From: Mesaphorura yosii
Lineage: Eukaryota > Arthropoda > Collembola > Poduromorpha > Tullbergiidae
NCBI GenBank assembly: GCA_009869945.1
Contig: WIXG01000131.1
Location: 62,001 to 126,000, forward strand
Direction of reading: 5' to 3'
DNA length: 64,000 nucleotides
The notes under the pieces were generated by a model that had not been told where the DNA came from, did no database searches, and was given only the letters and a program-made list of their open reading frames with translations. Both the position numbers and the translations under genes were made by a program. Below are positions 25,801 to 38,884 of the stretch, one piece after another (the stretch's first letter is position 1; the number at the start of each line of letters is the position of its first letter).

Positions 25801-28800
25801 AAAAATCACTGTGATTGAGGATTACAACATTTTGTGACATTGGTGGCGGCCCGTCTTCCCACATTCAGCGTCTAAATTTCTCTTTCCAACCAACGCGACA
25901 AAACTTTCGTGCACCACCTTCTGCTTTAAAGTCACAGTTGGTTTAGCTTTTTCTTAAAGCGATGAAGAGTGGCAGAGTCAAAATTGAGAATTCGCTGGTG
26001 GGAAACCGAGTCCACCTACTTCAAATAAATATTTTCAACAGGACTCCAACCTTGGCTTGATCCGATTTAATTTGAACGAGTTCCTTCTGAGATTCTTCAA
26101 GTTTCAGCATTGCCTGAGCCAGCTCTTGTCGGTCCAAATCTTTCTCTTGTAGAAGATGCTCCAGATGCCGTTCCTTTTCTTTCAACACATTCTTAAGAAG
26201 AAAGTGGTATTAGATAAGCAAATATCGCAAAGAATTTATTCACTACTACATGGTTACATCGTTTAAAGATAATGCTTGTCTAAAACTCAATCATGTTTAA
26301 TTATTCTCGCAGTAGAGTTCATAGAAGGTCTAAGCATAAACTGAAGTAGTGAGTCCTCTCTAATTTGCTGACGTGGACGTTTGTTAGAGCGGACGCGGTA
26401 ATTACAAAATTAAAATCAGGTAGCACAATATTTCAAGCAGTGTCAAGAACTGAACTTAAATGAAAGCAATTTCCATCCTCCGCACTCGCAACGGTTCGAG
26501 AAGGTCGAGATTGTTCCACGCTCAAATGTTCCAAGAGCTGCTGCTCAGTAGTAGTCGCTCTCATTGGAACCTTCCTGCAGGACAGGAGCAACCGCATGTC
26601 AACAGTTAACACAAATCATTTCAACATGCTTCATGTTCGCAAATAAAAAAGGGTCACACTAGCTTGAACCGCCGTCTCATGACTATCATGACTGCGGATA
26701 GATACAAAATAATGTTCGTCAGTACTCCACGCCACAATTAATTAACATCATACAAAGCACATAAAGAAGGAAAGACTGAAAGAGGGATATCACATCACTC
26801 AAGCCGTGAAATTTGAAACTGGACTAGTTATTTTAGTTGCTTCTCTCCGAAACCGTGTTAACTTGCACAATATTTCGACCTTGCTAATTGCCATTGGTTA
26901 GTCTTGAAACCGTAACCAGATTCAATGTCATTAATCAGTGCTCCGAATCAATTTCGAATTCCGGAAGGTTCAATACTAGTAATGGGAACAATAACATCAT
27001 TTGACGATATTTACATTTTCAAACACGGATTAGACTTATTAACAGTTCTCCGCGTTAGGCGAAAGCATACCTCATGTGAATGTATTAAATTTTAAGAACG
27101 AGTAACCATGTACCAGTTAATGTTACTTATAGCTTAAAGCACCTGTAAAGAACATGAAGGCAGACATGCCGAGCCATGAGCCCGGGGCGGATCAGACATG
27201 GACGACTTCTAACAAATAATATCCATTAAACTGGTTTCAAAGTTGAAATAAGTGTGTTTGTCATAAAGTGGACAACATACCCTCGAGCTGCGATACTGAT
27301 AAGGTCTCGATGATGCGACACTTGACAAGTTCGAGGTCATCGACTCCCTGGACCCGTGCCGCCTTAAGCCACTTGCCGCATGTTTGTTTGCCGGTGAACT
27401 GGTCACTTTATGGATTGGTGCGAAAAGGCCGTATTGAGGACGGCAGTCGAAGTATCGTCTTCCTCCAACAGTTCCGTCATTCTTACCATTTGGAGTGTCC
27501 AGCTCAATTCCAGCCCTGAGGTGAACAAACGGAATGTTCGTGATGAGCTCCTTTTCTCCAGGTCAGCCTCAGAACTGTCAGAACTCACCATTCCCCATTA
27601 GCGAAATCAGTTGTTCCAATGTAGCGCAGAATTCCCTTCTTCGTTCCGGTCGAGCTCTGCACAATAACTCTCTCATCAATCTTCAGCTGCAATCCTGGAC
27701 TTCCAAGTCTTGAAGTTGATCGGTCGGCAGGACTTGGTGACTTCAGAATTCGTGGAATCGGAGAATTTTGGCGCGGTGTTATGCTGCCATATGTACTTGG
27801 TTCTGCTCCGTGCAGCGGTTGACGTGTTAATCTCGTCAGGCGTACGAAGACGCCATGATTTTTTTCACAATAGAAATATCGAACCCCAGAAACTGAACCA
27901 TCGTTCTTGCCTAAATTCCAAATCGTAATTAGCCCACAAATTTACCAGTGAATTTTAATTTTATCATTAGTACTTTACCACTTGGTTCATCAAGCACAAT
28001 TCCACCCCAATCACCTTTGCCAAACTGAGTCTCGCCTATTGATTCCAATACGGGAAATGATTTAACAGTTACAAATTATGGGCAGCTTTACACGTTTTTT
28101 TTTACCTAAGAAGGCAATTCGTCCACGTTTCTCCCCGCCAACCCAAACTGTCTCGCCAATGATGAAGCTGTCAGTGTCATTGTTCAGCACGATGCCGTCT
28201 ATTAAACAACAAATTCCAAAGTCAAACGAATAACTAACAAGATAAGACTGCGTTGGCATTTTTAGTTGATGTTACTGCATTGGCAATATTCGAATTAGAT
28301 CATCATGCAACTAAACGACAATACGTCAGAAAGCTTCTAGTTTCAGGAGGAAACACCACGGTTAATTAGCTCATTAGGTGCATATTTGTTTTGCTTCGTC
28401 ACACTATTAACTTGTATTAGAATGTTATCCTATTCTTAGTTAATGCTGATTTCAATCTGAACACTGCTTTACGCATATGCAGTTAGAGCCAGTTAGACAC
28501 CGCTAGATTGCGATCGCAATCGCTTGTAACAAGCAATGCGACCACTTTGCCGTTTGTGTGTAGTCCAGTGGTCCTGTGTCGAGGCCACACCCGCAAAAAT
28601 GTGATTCTTCATGGTTGGACCATTACCATCGAGGAATTGGAGGAGTATCGAGTATTTACAACTTATCAGTACAATTTCACAGGTTTCATTAGATGGTACC
28701 AGTTTTAATACTGCCTGCCAGGCAATTTTATGTTAGAAGGAAGCTATGAATTGTTTAAATTTTTGTTTCGCATTTGTAGTGGCTCAACCACTTTGTTACC

Positions 28801-31800
28801 TGGATCTAAGGAGTGGTCAACATTTTCCTGAGAAAAACTATAACTGGGTTTATAGTTCCAACCAAAATCTGTGTGGAAATGATGTCATTAAATTTCAACT
28901 TCCTTTTGATTGAAATTTCAAGTCGTCCCTCAACACAACTTAAAGCATACAGAGGAGAGCAATTTTCAATTATGCCATGCAATTATCCATTTGAGATTGA
29001 AGAGTTTTTCGAATTTTTTTGTCTCAACTTTAACATGAGTAGCGCAAATTACATGCCTTGTCTTCCAAGTACTAGTGTGTCACCGGCTCTTTGAGTAATT
29101 GGAATACTATGAATGACTTCGGTAAGATTCATAGCAAAAAATCAAAATGTTATGCAAGTGAATTCTCAATATGTAAAAGGGTAAGTCGTCTGGAATCTCT
29201 GGAGACCCAAATCTCACACCGGTACCGGATGTCTGAGAGGTAAAAGCTTCTTACCAGCCATTCCTCGCCTGCCAAATGAACTCGACGAGTCGACTCTGGT
29301 CGATGAATATTCTACGGAAGTAAGTTCATTAAAGTATGATGTCTGATGTGAGCCCAGAGCTCAGTTAATTAAGGGAATCACAAAAAGCCGGAAAAGCCTT
29401 ACCCGAGTAAGCAGCGGGCATTACGCTCACGATTTGGACTCCGTCCGAAAATCACTTGTCACGTTAAATTCTCAGTTGAAAAAATCGAAGCGCGTCCTAA
29501 CTTTGCATTCCTGGAGCACTAGCCAAGGCACCGAATCAGTAAAGACCAAGTTGTGTACTGGAGGCAGCGTCGAGGGGAAGCCCTTGATAAGTAGATTTGC
29601 AAAATGTATTCATCTGCCCACACGCTTCAATATTTGTCATCATGATTCTTTTTGATGGAATAAATCGCAGTAAATGAAGGTGTGAAAGCGAGGAGTCCTT
29701 CAACATTCCATATTTGGAACATTTAAATGATGCCGTACGAGTCCGTGCAGATGAGAATGGCAAGTAGAAATGTTTCCTGTACCTACCAGCCGAGAGTTAA
29801 ACATACTTGAGTTAAAATGCTCGTTTTTTGTGTACACTTTCAATCAAAAGCCTCATCCACGAATTCACGACGTAAGACACATAAAGGATAAATTATTCTG
29901 TCATACAGAAATTTTTAATTGTAATATTTTATCGTACTTTAAATTATTTCAATCCCATTATATAATGTGTGCAGTGCCCGTGCTATGCTGCGCTGATGCA
30001 AGGTAGTTTGCGAATTTTATTACGATACACCCACCCACAATTACTAAGTCAGACTATTTCTGCTTTTCTGTGACAAGGCCTGACTTGCTTTAGGATTTAG
30101 CACTGATCCATCTGGAATCCATTCACTGTCAGGTTCAAGATCATGCCATTGTCGTTAATGTACTTATTTGTGAGACATGGATTCATTTTCCTCCTCTTTG
30201 GCGTCTGTCCTTTGTCTTACGTGTTATGAGTCCTCAGCTCAATTGACGCATTCGCTGAATTGAACTATCACATCAAAGGATATATTTCGTTAATTACTTT
30301 GCCAAACAATAGAATATTTCCTCTGATGCAGCTTAGCTAAGTTAGCTAATTGTACTAGCTTCAAATCAATCACAGCAGACAGCAATTATGGCATTGGTGA
30401 AAATTAAGAGTATGCATTCGGAACATCGGAACGCAACAATAACATTCATGTGCAGCTTAAACTACGAGGCTAAAAACTGCAACACCCCGATTTTATTATC
30501 ATTCCATATTAATGTATTATGCACGTCAGGACAAGAATTTCAAATTAGTCAAGTTATCAGTAATCGTGGTAATCCTTCTGCTGAACCTGTTCACATCCGC
30601 CCCAGCGGCTCGTCTAGAGCAGAATTAGAATTTCGCACAAGGAAAATTTATATTCTACTTAATTTATAACCACCAACTCATTTTTCACTCAACGCAACCG
30701 CACACAAAATACAGCTGCGGCTTCTCTTTTGTCTTCTCCTTGCCATCCCAATTAAATATCAGATGGAGTGAACACCTGTGCTGTGCTCCTTTCAAGTCAA
30801 CTTTGGAGTAATTCAAATGATGATGTCACGATCCACTTCAGACAATCGGAAATTTATTCGCACCACACATGTCCACATGTGCTCGCGTGTCGAGTTGGGA
30901 CTTTATTGCTTCAACCATTTTATCCTCATCACGTATTTGTCAGATCAACATGTCGCATTTCCTTTTCAAAAGTATTCAGCTGAAGATGGAAATTCAACAC
31001 ATCAACACTATATGTCAATGTCATCACAAGTCTCGACCTGCAGCTGATCTACTGCGTATTTGTCAGACGTCAGACTTCAGATTTAGTTTTAGTTAAGCGG
31101 ATTTTCAGGTTTTCATTAAGTCAAGCTGGCTAATGGCAAAATCGCAACAAGGCAGGAAAAATCCGTGAGGAAGTGTGCCGAATCGCGTGTCCCTGCCTTG
31201 CTTGAGGGTGAGTCAAGTGAGTCTCGGGAGGTCTTTCAACGAGATGGCTAGATGCTTTTTGAATCGTGGAGAATTCAGCTCAGCTTCGGCTGGAAACCGC
31301 TTGTCCTCAGAGAGGCGACGAAGCGTAAGCCCCGACACTGAAACGCTAGTGCTTCAAAAACTAGTCAAGTTTCAAGTTTCATTTAATTGAATAATCTTTG
31401 AGCTGCAATTGCCATTGCCATTTGTATTAGTTAAGTGTGAATATTTTACATTGCGTATATCCTGTTAGATTATTGCTGTGACTCAAAAGGTTCGGGCGTA
31501 CATCTGAAATAATGGCTGAAATGCTCCAACTTCATCGCTACTGGGTTTTTCCCTTCACGGTGCATCTAAGATCAGAGATGGAATTCCCTGATATATTCAA
31601 CATAGGTCAATACTCAATGTCATGATAAATTTATATGCAATCGAATCGGGGGCCTCAAAAATCGGTTTTTCATTAGAGCCATGAACAAAGTGCATCTACA
31701 CAAATCGACTGTCTAGGTTCCAGCCTACTAATTCATCACACAACTAACTGTTAGCTAACGTAAGAGAAGGACTTTGGGCTGTACAATACTCAAATACTTA

Positions 31801-31997
31801 CCTTTACTGCGCAGTGATGCCATTGATCCAGATGGGGATGGTTGTGAAGACGTCGAGGCGCCAGCACCCGTAGCTCCTTGCTGATCACCGCTGCCGGCAG
31901 GTGTAATATTGGGCAAATTGCTATTGCTAAGAGGAAGACCAGACGGCTTAGAGAAGACTTTGGTAGGAGGTCGCAACCCAGAGGGTTTGCTTGCCAT
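22809..31997 (-). CDS. CLIP-190: CLIP-190/CLIP-170 microtubule plus-end tracking protein
   Basis: Links growing microtubule ends to organelles and dynein/dynactin. Exons: 31802-31997, 28106-28198, 27979-28035, 27589-27910, 27281-27515, about 26493-26570, 26051-26191, 24324-25794, 23672-24261, 23442-23568, 23229-23376, 22953-23128, 22809-22855. Total about 1,220 residues. N terminus [13 protein letters not shown] resembles CLIP-170. Two CAP-Gly domains follow, each with the GKNDG motif ([13 protein letters not shown] and [13 protein letters not shown]), then a Ser-rich basic linker ([11 protein letters not shown]), a coiled coil of roughly 800 residues, and two CCHC zinc knuckles ([31 protein letters not shown]) ending in GETF. 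The phases are consistent except for the exon near 26.5 kb, whose donor could be 26493 or 26520. The 24261 acceptor has an in-frame alternative 15 nt downstream. Confidence 0.93.
26571..27280 (-). other. Intron of CLIP-190 after the second CAP-Gly domain
   Basis: About 0.7 kb without recognisable coding sequence. CLIP genes are often alternatively spliced at this linker, so a skipped exon is possible, but none is supported. Confidence 0.4.
28199..31801 (-). other. First intron of CLIP-190
   Basis: A 3.6-kb intron between the N-terminal exon and the first CAP-Gly exon, far longer than most introns here. Several chance ORFs but no convincing exon; alternative first exons or enhancers could be present. 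Confidence 0.5.
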
Positions 31998-32720
31998 CTT
32001 GTCACTTAAATCACTAAACCCAATTTAATAAATAAGCTGCCACAATATTCGCCGAACCAACTGTTGGAGTAGGAAAGCGCTTATCGGATGAGGAAGGCAA
32101 GCCAGACTAGGCAATACATTCACAGTTAATCTCTTGAACGAGTTGAGAACTGATAAGCGAGAGCACCAGCAAAAGTACGTTGCAGATACCACGTATTATC
32201 CTAGAGAAAAAACTACAAGCTTACTCGTACCTTAGCACTTTTGAATCACCACAATCTCTCAACTCAACAAAGTTTCACATCTTATCACAAAAGTATTTTA
32301 ATCACTGCTGCCTTTGTTAGAATCGACAACGTCAACATGAATAGTGAACACAAACTTGAAAGTTGCCAATAAGATTTTTTGTTCCAGTAATTCAAGCATG
32401 GTACTTTAGCGCGCGTGGAGTAGTTCCAGAATATATTTCTGCTCGCGCAACTGACAACTCGTATTCTCAATGAGCTGACTGCACTACTCTTGGAGGAAAA
32501 GACAGTTATTTCGCACATCTCATTCGCATCTTCGAATCCCATCTTGAAGAATTACTCAAATGTGAATTAAACGGTGCACTTGTGTCCAGAGTAAATAGGA
32601 GCTTTATTACCGAGTCACTTCTCAACTTACACTATACGGCTGTGAGCCTCTAATGATAAAGTAATTGTTAAGTATCTGACTATACTGAGGTTATTTCGCA
32701 CCAAGTCATGCTGAAAGGAG
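31998..32720. other. Spacer between CLIP-190 and the PLA2 gene
   Basis: About 0.7 kb upstream of the CLIP-190 start codon and downstream of the PLA2 stop codon, both on the minus strand. It should hold the CLIP promoter and the PLA2 3' untranslated region. An 85-codon ORF at 32285-32542 has no family features. Confidence 0.4.
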
Positions 32721-34612
32721 TTAAAATTCTCGAGGAATGTTGCGAAAAATCATTCGCTTCGCTGGAGCATCGGGGTTGGACTCCCACAAGCGGCACTGAC
32801 GAGTGAGATCGTCGAACACGGCGCATTTCTTCGACTCTTCCTCGTCAATGCACTGCACCTTTAAAATATTAAAGTAGAAATTGCCCAGCATGTCAGCAGT
32901 CGGATGCGAGGCTTTCTTGAGGCAGTCGTATAACAGCGAATCGCATTCACAATGAGATCTACGGGTGCGAAAAATCAATTGTTAGGCTAGGAACCTGGAT
33001 CGCAGATAAATGAAGTGAGCTGCGTTACCGATGGTCTTACTTTGTGTAGAAGGACCAATTCACCAGCCCATACCCACTACGAAGCGCCTTGAGTTTTGTT
33101 GGGCAATGATCGTGTGCCCTGCAGCACTTATCGAGATTCTTCTCCTGTCCCAAGTCATGATAGTCTTTGGCAATGTCTCCGAGTCCACACCATTTCGTAC
33201 CTGTGCATTCAGAGAAATGAATTAAATTCAATTGGCAGACCCTTTGCGTTATCAATGTTACCAGTCACTAACCTGGAAGAATTCCCGAAATGACGGACCA
33301 CATGTCGGCTGGTCTCTGTGACCCTTGCGTCTGCGATATGAGGCTTTCGCTTGAGACAGCTCGGTCCGCGTTTCCAGGTCGGCCTGTCGTTGTCGCAAAT
33401 GTGGTGAACTGGACAAAGGAATTTGACGCCTCGTTTTTGACATCCGTCGTGTCCGGATCGAGAGCTTGGCAGGCAGTGATGATGGCGAGAATTGTGCGGA
33501 AACTAGTCTTCAGCACTCGCCTATTTTGCTGAGCAAATTGTTTTAGTACGTGGTCAGACTCTTCAGGAGTACTTCAAAGTAAAATATATTGAAAGTTAAT
33601 ATTAGTACATAAATGTCTCGTGAGCAATTCCGCATTGTGACGCTGCTCTGGTTTCTCACAAGTATGAGCGACCTCATAATGCGTCTATTTTATGGCTGTC
33701 GGCCACACGTCGTTGCAATACCAAACTTACAGCACTTCGATCAGGTTGCAATGGACTGAGTCTTCGCCTATTTTCGTGTAGATGGTCGCAATTGTCTGAC
33801 CTTCATGAAAAGTGAGTTCCTGAGGGACAGGGACGGTTCCATTGGCTTTTGACACAGATAACCGCAAGAGATTCTTGAAGATGCTGCTAGCCGCTGCCTT
33901 CTCGTGCTCTTCGTGCGCGCTTGGCTTGTTGCTAGCACTGCTTTGTTGAAATGGCAGTGGGAGCAGGAATGGAATAGTTCGTTTATTACGCCCGTCATAA
34001 CTGCGAAAGCATATAAAGAAAATCGTAACTACGGTGAGGTTAAATATGTACGTATAGTTCCACGTGTGTGCCAGTTCGGAATCGTCTTCTGCCAGAAATC
34101 TCATCTTTATCATTTTATCAGCAGAAGCAGATGCAAGATTGCTGTACATTGGTGATAAGGTTATTTTAAACGTATCTCAAATCGAGGGGCTGAGCTGATT
34201 AATGCCGTATCGAATCAGCCAAGCAACTTTGACACTTGTCGTGCGTTCCTCATATGTGACAACCGCATTGTCACGCGACATGCGGCTGTATTTTTATGAC
34301 CCATTGTCTCATAAAATGCCTCCACACTGAACTGACTCACCAAAAGCACAAGTTCGGTGCTCATACAATGAAGTATTTCTATGCAGTGTCTGGATTCTTG
34401 TCTCACCTCGACCCGTTCCGAGAAGCCGTCGGTATTTCCTGTGAAGAGACCTCCTCCTGCTCCTCTACGAGCGTAGGCAGTCTTTGAGAAATAACCTGCT
34501 GGTCACCTGTAGCCGGTGCCGTCGGCAGCGAGCTGCCCGGGCAAGGAATTCCACCGAAGGCAATCCATAACGAACAAACGATCGCAGTTAACAAATGAGA
34601 TTTTCTCGTCAT
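32721..34612 (-). CDS. Secreted group III phospholipase A2
   Basis: Calcium-dependent hydrolysis of the sn-2 ester of phospholipids outside the cell or in the secretory path. Coding exons: 34407-34612, 33731-34000, 33273-33571, 33041-33200, 32721-32958; phases fit, 390 residues. A signal peptide starts the protein (MTRKSHLLTAIVCSLWIAFG). A conserved N-terminal region of about 240 residues follows (FHEGQTIATIYTKIGEDSVH). The catalytic domain begins near residue 259, with the group III calcium loop (KWCGLG) and the active-site motif CCRAHDHC (His-Asp), followed by SHCECD. The long propeptide-like front is typical of insect body PLA2s rather than the short venom enzymes, so a physiological role is more likely than a venom one. 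A 5' exon may add residues (see separate entry). Confidence 0.88.
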
Positions 34613-34626
34613 TTCCAATTCCAGCC

Positions 34627-37122
34627 CTGGCAAAAGGAAATTAGTGAATACAGAATGCATGAAAGTTGGCTTGGCGCAGCCTGCGACGCGCACGATTCGC
34701 GAATGCTTAATGCATTGTTTACGTAATGATCCCTTGAAACTCATGAGATGATCGATTACCTTGTTGCGTAACAATAACATTCACATCCAATAAAGCATGT
34801 TTAGCGTACACAAGTAAGGCAATAGGCAAGTTTCAATTTCGGGTCAATTAGATCGCGAATTGCACTGATCTCATTTCGCAAGGCCAGAACAAACATGGGT
34901 GCAGGTGTCACCCGTGCGGATGCTGACGGTTTGGCAGTATTGGCAGTAGTGATTGGCGGAACAAACAACCCTTGAGCAGGTCGCTGTCGTTGCTGTCTAT
35001 TATTGCAGTGGTAATAGGTTAGGGGTCGGAACTCGTGGTGGTGTACAGCACAAAAACGATAAGAATCAGAGCTTGGCGTGGGCTGAGTTTGCCAATTGAC
35101 ACTGTAATTGAGGCACTGAGATACTGAGACCGTGTGCAAGAGCAGCAAACAGAATACACGAAGGAGCAGTGTGAAAGTAAGCCATGCCTTTGGCAGTCGA
35201 TGTTGCACTCTGGCAGCTTACTCAGTTTGGCATACTCATTCTGCATTAACTTTCACTCCTTGGCTTGGCTACGCAAACCACTCGACATGGCACACAAACT
35301 AAACGGTACACATTATATATAAACTTAACTGTACCTCAGTACGATTGTCTAGCGTGAGTTTCATCGAACCAAGCTGACTTCTTAACTGACTACGATGAGT
35401 CAAAATGCACAACGGCTATAAACTTTTATTATGACTTCTCGGGCCAATGCCAATCGTTCAGGAAGCATTCATGAAGTGCTGATGCTAATTGTCCCTGTCA
35501 GGAAGCGACTGGTGGCATTCCTCCAAGTCAATCCCTGCGACAACGCGTATGCTATTCTTGATTGACTTGATTTCTTATTTGAAAACATAGAAGATACTGT
35601 TTCTGTTTGATATTTCGTGGCGATTTGTCGTGACTCCTTCAATCTTGGTCTTATCATTCTAGTTCTGGTGAAGGATTCGATTAAATCCGTGATTTCAAGG
35701 GCCTTTGCCTTCAAATGCCGTACGCCCAGATATGCTGCAATTTGCAAAATTCGAAAGCGCTTGAGGTCGTCTCAAGTCTCCCGAGTTTCTCAACAGTACA
35801 ACTCGACCAACCTTTTGTATTTGTCTCGAGAGAACGTTATATGGCCAGATCGTTTCGCCTTGGAATTTTTTCTCGTGAAAACTTTCCACTCTTCGTGTCC
35901 ATTAATAGGACTTGCTACATTATCCTCTTTGACTTTTGAAACCTCATGCTGTACTCTCTGTCTCGCCTTGGACCTCTCCTCCTGATCTGTCATCTCAATA
36001 TTGTCACAATGATTTCTCCTTTGATTGAGACGGATCATGAATGAGAATTGCAGCATGTCATTTCACATCACAAGTCTGCACTTTGAAATGAACTGCACAT
36101 GTGAATATGTAAATTGCCAGCCGTATCGAGTTTGGCTATGTTTTGAAGCTGAAATAGCCTAGCTACAAATGGAATTTTCTGAATCGCGTCCTTTCTGAAG
36201 TTTTTGAAACGCTTCGCCAGTACAACCCCGCATTGAAAACGTACCTTTCGTGATTTGGGATTCTCGTTCCGACGGTTAAGTCCACAGGAAAACAGCATAC
36301 TTTAGATGACACAGCTACAGAATTCTCAGATTCTGCACCAGCAATCTTGTTCGGCAGAAACGCCAACCCAAAGTACGAAAAGACTAGAGGAAGGAGCGTC
36401 GTCTAGCTTCAAGTAGAATTTAGATTAAGATTTCAATTGCAACTCAGTGCGTCCTAATTCTGTGCGACTGTGTGAAATTGAGAAAACTTTTCTGGGCCAC
36501 TGTTGCGGACTCATTGCCAACTGAGGCTACACTGACTGAGATCGTGCAATTGTTTCACAGTGTATTCAGCGTGTCTCAGGCCCAACAACGTAATTTCACA
36601 CTGTTGGCATTATTTTTACATTATGCACGCATTCTCAATTCGAGTCTCACCTTTCGCATCTTATTACTGAGTCCGCACAACGCACCTGTCTGGTTGTATG
36701 CAAGTTCTGTGCTTTGCTGATTGTCTCGCCTCTTCAATGTCTAAATGTCTTTAAACTTCATCGAGGGGCCAGCTCTCTGAGGAGAATGCCACGTGAGAAT
36801 TGAAACAACAATGCAATCTTTTGCACAACATGATGAATCCCTGGGCAGATGATTATATTCTCAAGCATGATACACGACAATGCAATGGACAGTGCAACAG
36901 GCACAATATTTTTATGGTGGGTCGAAAGCCTGTCGGTTCTTGTTGCTCGGTCTGACAGCAATGAAATATTTGTGCAGTATTTCAGTTCACTCCCTGTTCG
37001 TTTATTAATTAATTTTATCACAACTTTTGATTTGGTATAGCATTGTACCGCGGAATAAGTTAAGTCTCTGAAAAGGTTTTTGGATTCTATATTTCTGTAC
37101 GGACCCGTCGACCCAGAAGAAA
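34627..37122. other. Region upstream of PLA2 and downstream of TMEM120
   Basis: About 2.5 kb. Apart from the possible PLA2 first exon, nothing is supported. A 135-codon minus ORF (34801-35208) has a hydrophobic start but opens with GTG and lies inside the probable PLA2 first intron. Other ORFs near 35.5-36.7 kb overlap on both strands and look random. Confidence 0.4.
35222..35246 (-). other. Possible first exon of the PLA2 gene (5' UTR or in-frame N-terminal extension)
   Basis: On the minus strand a TATATAA-like box lies near 35310-35320. Downstream, a short stretch ends at donor GA|GTAAGC (35222). Joined to the acceptor at 34627-34628 (TTGCCAG|GGCTGG), an ATG at 35244-35246 reads in frame through 13 codons into the PLA2 signal-peptide ATG. 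It may simply be a 5' untranslated exon. Inferred from splice sites only. Confidence 0.35.
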
Positions 37123-38884
37123 TTACGTAGCCTTCTTGTCAGGGCTTACGTTTGATGATGGAGATGAGTCAGTGTCCTCACTTGTTTCATTTTCTCCTGG
37201 ATTCTCGCGTCGGAGGTATTTGTGGAGGACAGTCAATCTCTGCTTCAGTTTCACCTTCTCCTTCAGCTTTTGTGGAATAACCAGCATGGTGGTTGTGACA
37301 TTTCCAGTGAATATAACGAGGAAGAGAGCGCTGAGAACTGGCACCTGTTACAAGGAGAGAGCACAGATGAATTATAACATCGCAGTATCCTAAGTTATAA
37401 TCTATTGTAATTATAAATCATACCTGCCAGGTTGCCTCCGGATGGTAACTTAACTTATACAGCGTGTAGGCATTGTAAATTTGGAACACGTAGCCAAAAA
37501 ACAGGAATGGCAACAAGAAACTTAGACCACGCCACATCCAAGAATGAAAGCCCTCGATAGTAATATCCATATTTGGTCTCTCCCCGAGAGCTCGAAGCCG
37601 GTAAAGACACCCGCGTTGGTACCGGAACTGTAGAAACTGGACCAATGCTAAATATAACAGAAGCGTGCTTGCATTAGATTGATTTTCTTTGGTACAGATG
37701 AAATTACAATTTTGATGATGTTATTACTTATGTAAAGATTGAAGCACATGAACTGTGGGCGAAATGCATAGTAAGGTGCATTGTTTGGCCAAATGAGTAA
37801 AACACCAGCTAAAATTGTAGAGATGAAGTGATGAGCTCTCCACCATCCCTTGACCCGTGATCCATTCACCTTGAGTATGCTTTCGCGAATTGTCAGCGTG
37901 CAGAAGTACCACACACAAAGAAACATAAAGCCCAGATCTAAAACTCTGTCGAGAAAAGAAATGTGTACACTGAATTATAACAGTCATATCCGGTATGATA
38001 TGAGAGTCGGAGACTAAGACACGTACCTTGATGGCAAGAATAAATTGACGATCGAAATCAACATTCCAATTAAATTAACGATGAATTTAAATTTCTCGTA
38101 CTCATCCTTGTACTTGAACCTTCATATTAAAATGTGGCACATGGACGATCATTGTAGTTATCGCAAATGCTTCGAACTTCAGATTTTGATTGGATATTTT
38201 GTACTTACTTGTCGTCCTTATTAAGAATGGACACGTTAACATTGCCTAAGATAATTCTCAGATAAAGTCCATTCATTTTAGGAAGAGCTTGTTCCATTTC
38301 ATCTAACTGGAGCTGCCGTTGCAATATATTTTTCTCCAGGTTAGCCAAGACATTTTTGTTGTCTTCCGTGCGTTTAAATCTAGAAAGTAAAAGAAAAATG
38401 CATTTTCTTAGTCCAATTGAGACAAATCATGTAATGTGCTTTCAAGCATGTAACAAAGTAAAGTACTGTTCCGACTTTCTGCTCAACCGAAATATCATTT
38501 CCAAATATGAAAAGGATTTAATAAACTTTAATAACAGACGTACGTCTTGATTGATTTTCTGATGATATTCAGACGGTAGCGCTGATGATTTAAATCCTTT
38601 ACGCATTTTGCCTGCAAAGTGCCCAAATCTTCCAGTTTTGTAACATATTCCTTGTGCACAACCTGAAGAAAGTAAAAAATAGTAACTGATCAAGAAAATG
38701 CAGCGAGCTGGAATGTATCCAGGTATTATCATGCCAATATAATCCAATATTACGTAATAATGGAGAATTGCTTGCGAAAGATCATAAAAATGTCAAAATT
38801 TGAACTTACGTTAGCTGTTTTGAACTCTTCAGAAAGCTCATCAAAGTCCTTCAAAGCTGAATTAAGATCCACCTCTAAATTCAT
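37123..38884 (-). CDS. TMEM120: TMEM120 family nuclear-envelope/ER membrane protein
   Basis: Multipass membrane protein of the nuclear envelope and ER, linked in vertebrates to fat-cell metabolism, with a coenzyme-A-binding ELOVL-like fold. Exons: 38810-38884, 38544-38662, 38209-38379, 38027-38119, 37728-37945, 37424-37647, 37123-37344; phases agree, 373 residues. An N-terminal coiled coil (about residues 1-110) is followed by [15 protein letters not shown] and six predicted membrane segments. Family blocks: [54 protein letters not shown]. The tail is acidic and Ser-rich ([17 protein letters not shown]). Start ATG at 38882-38884 gives [17 protein letters not shown]. Human TMEM120A/B are of similar length. 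Confidence 0.94.

Noticed and set aside
28704..28735. Sequence resembling the miR-8/200 seed (TAATACTGCCTG)
   Set aside because: No complementary arm nearby forms a miRNA-like hairpin; only a short GCCTGCCAGGC palindrome is present.
34801..35208. 135-codon minus-strand ORF with signal-peptide-like start
   Set aside because: It starts with GTG, has no in-frame ATG, and lies in the probable first intron of the PLA2 gene.
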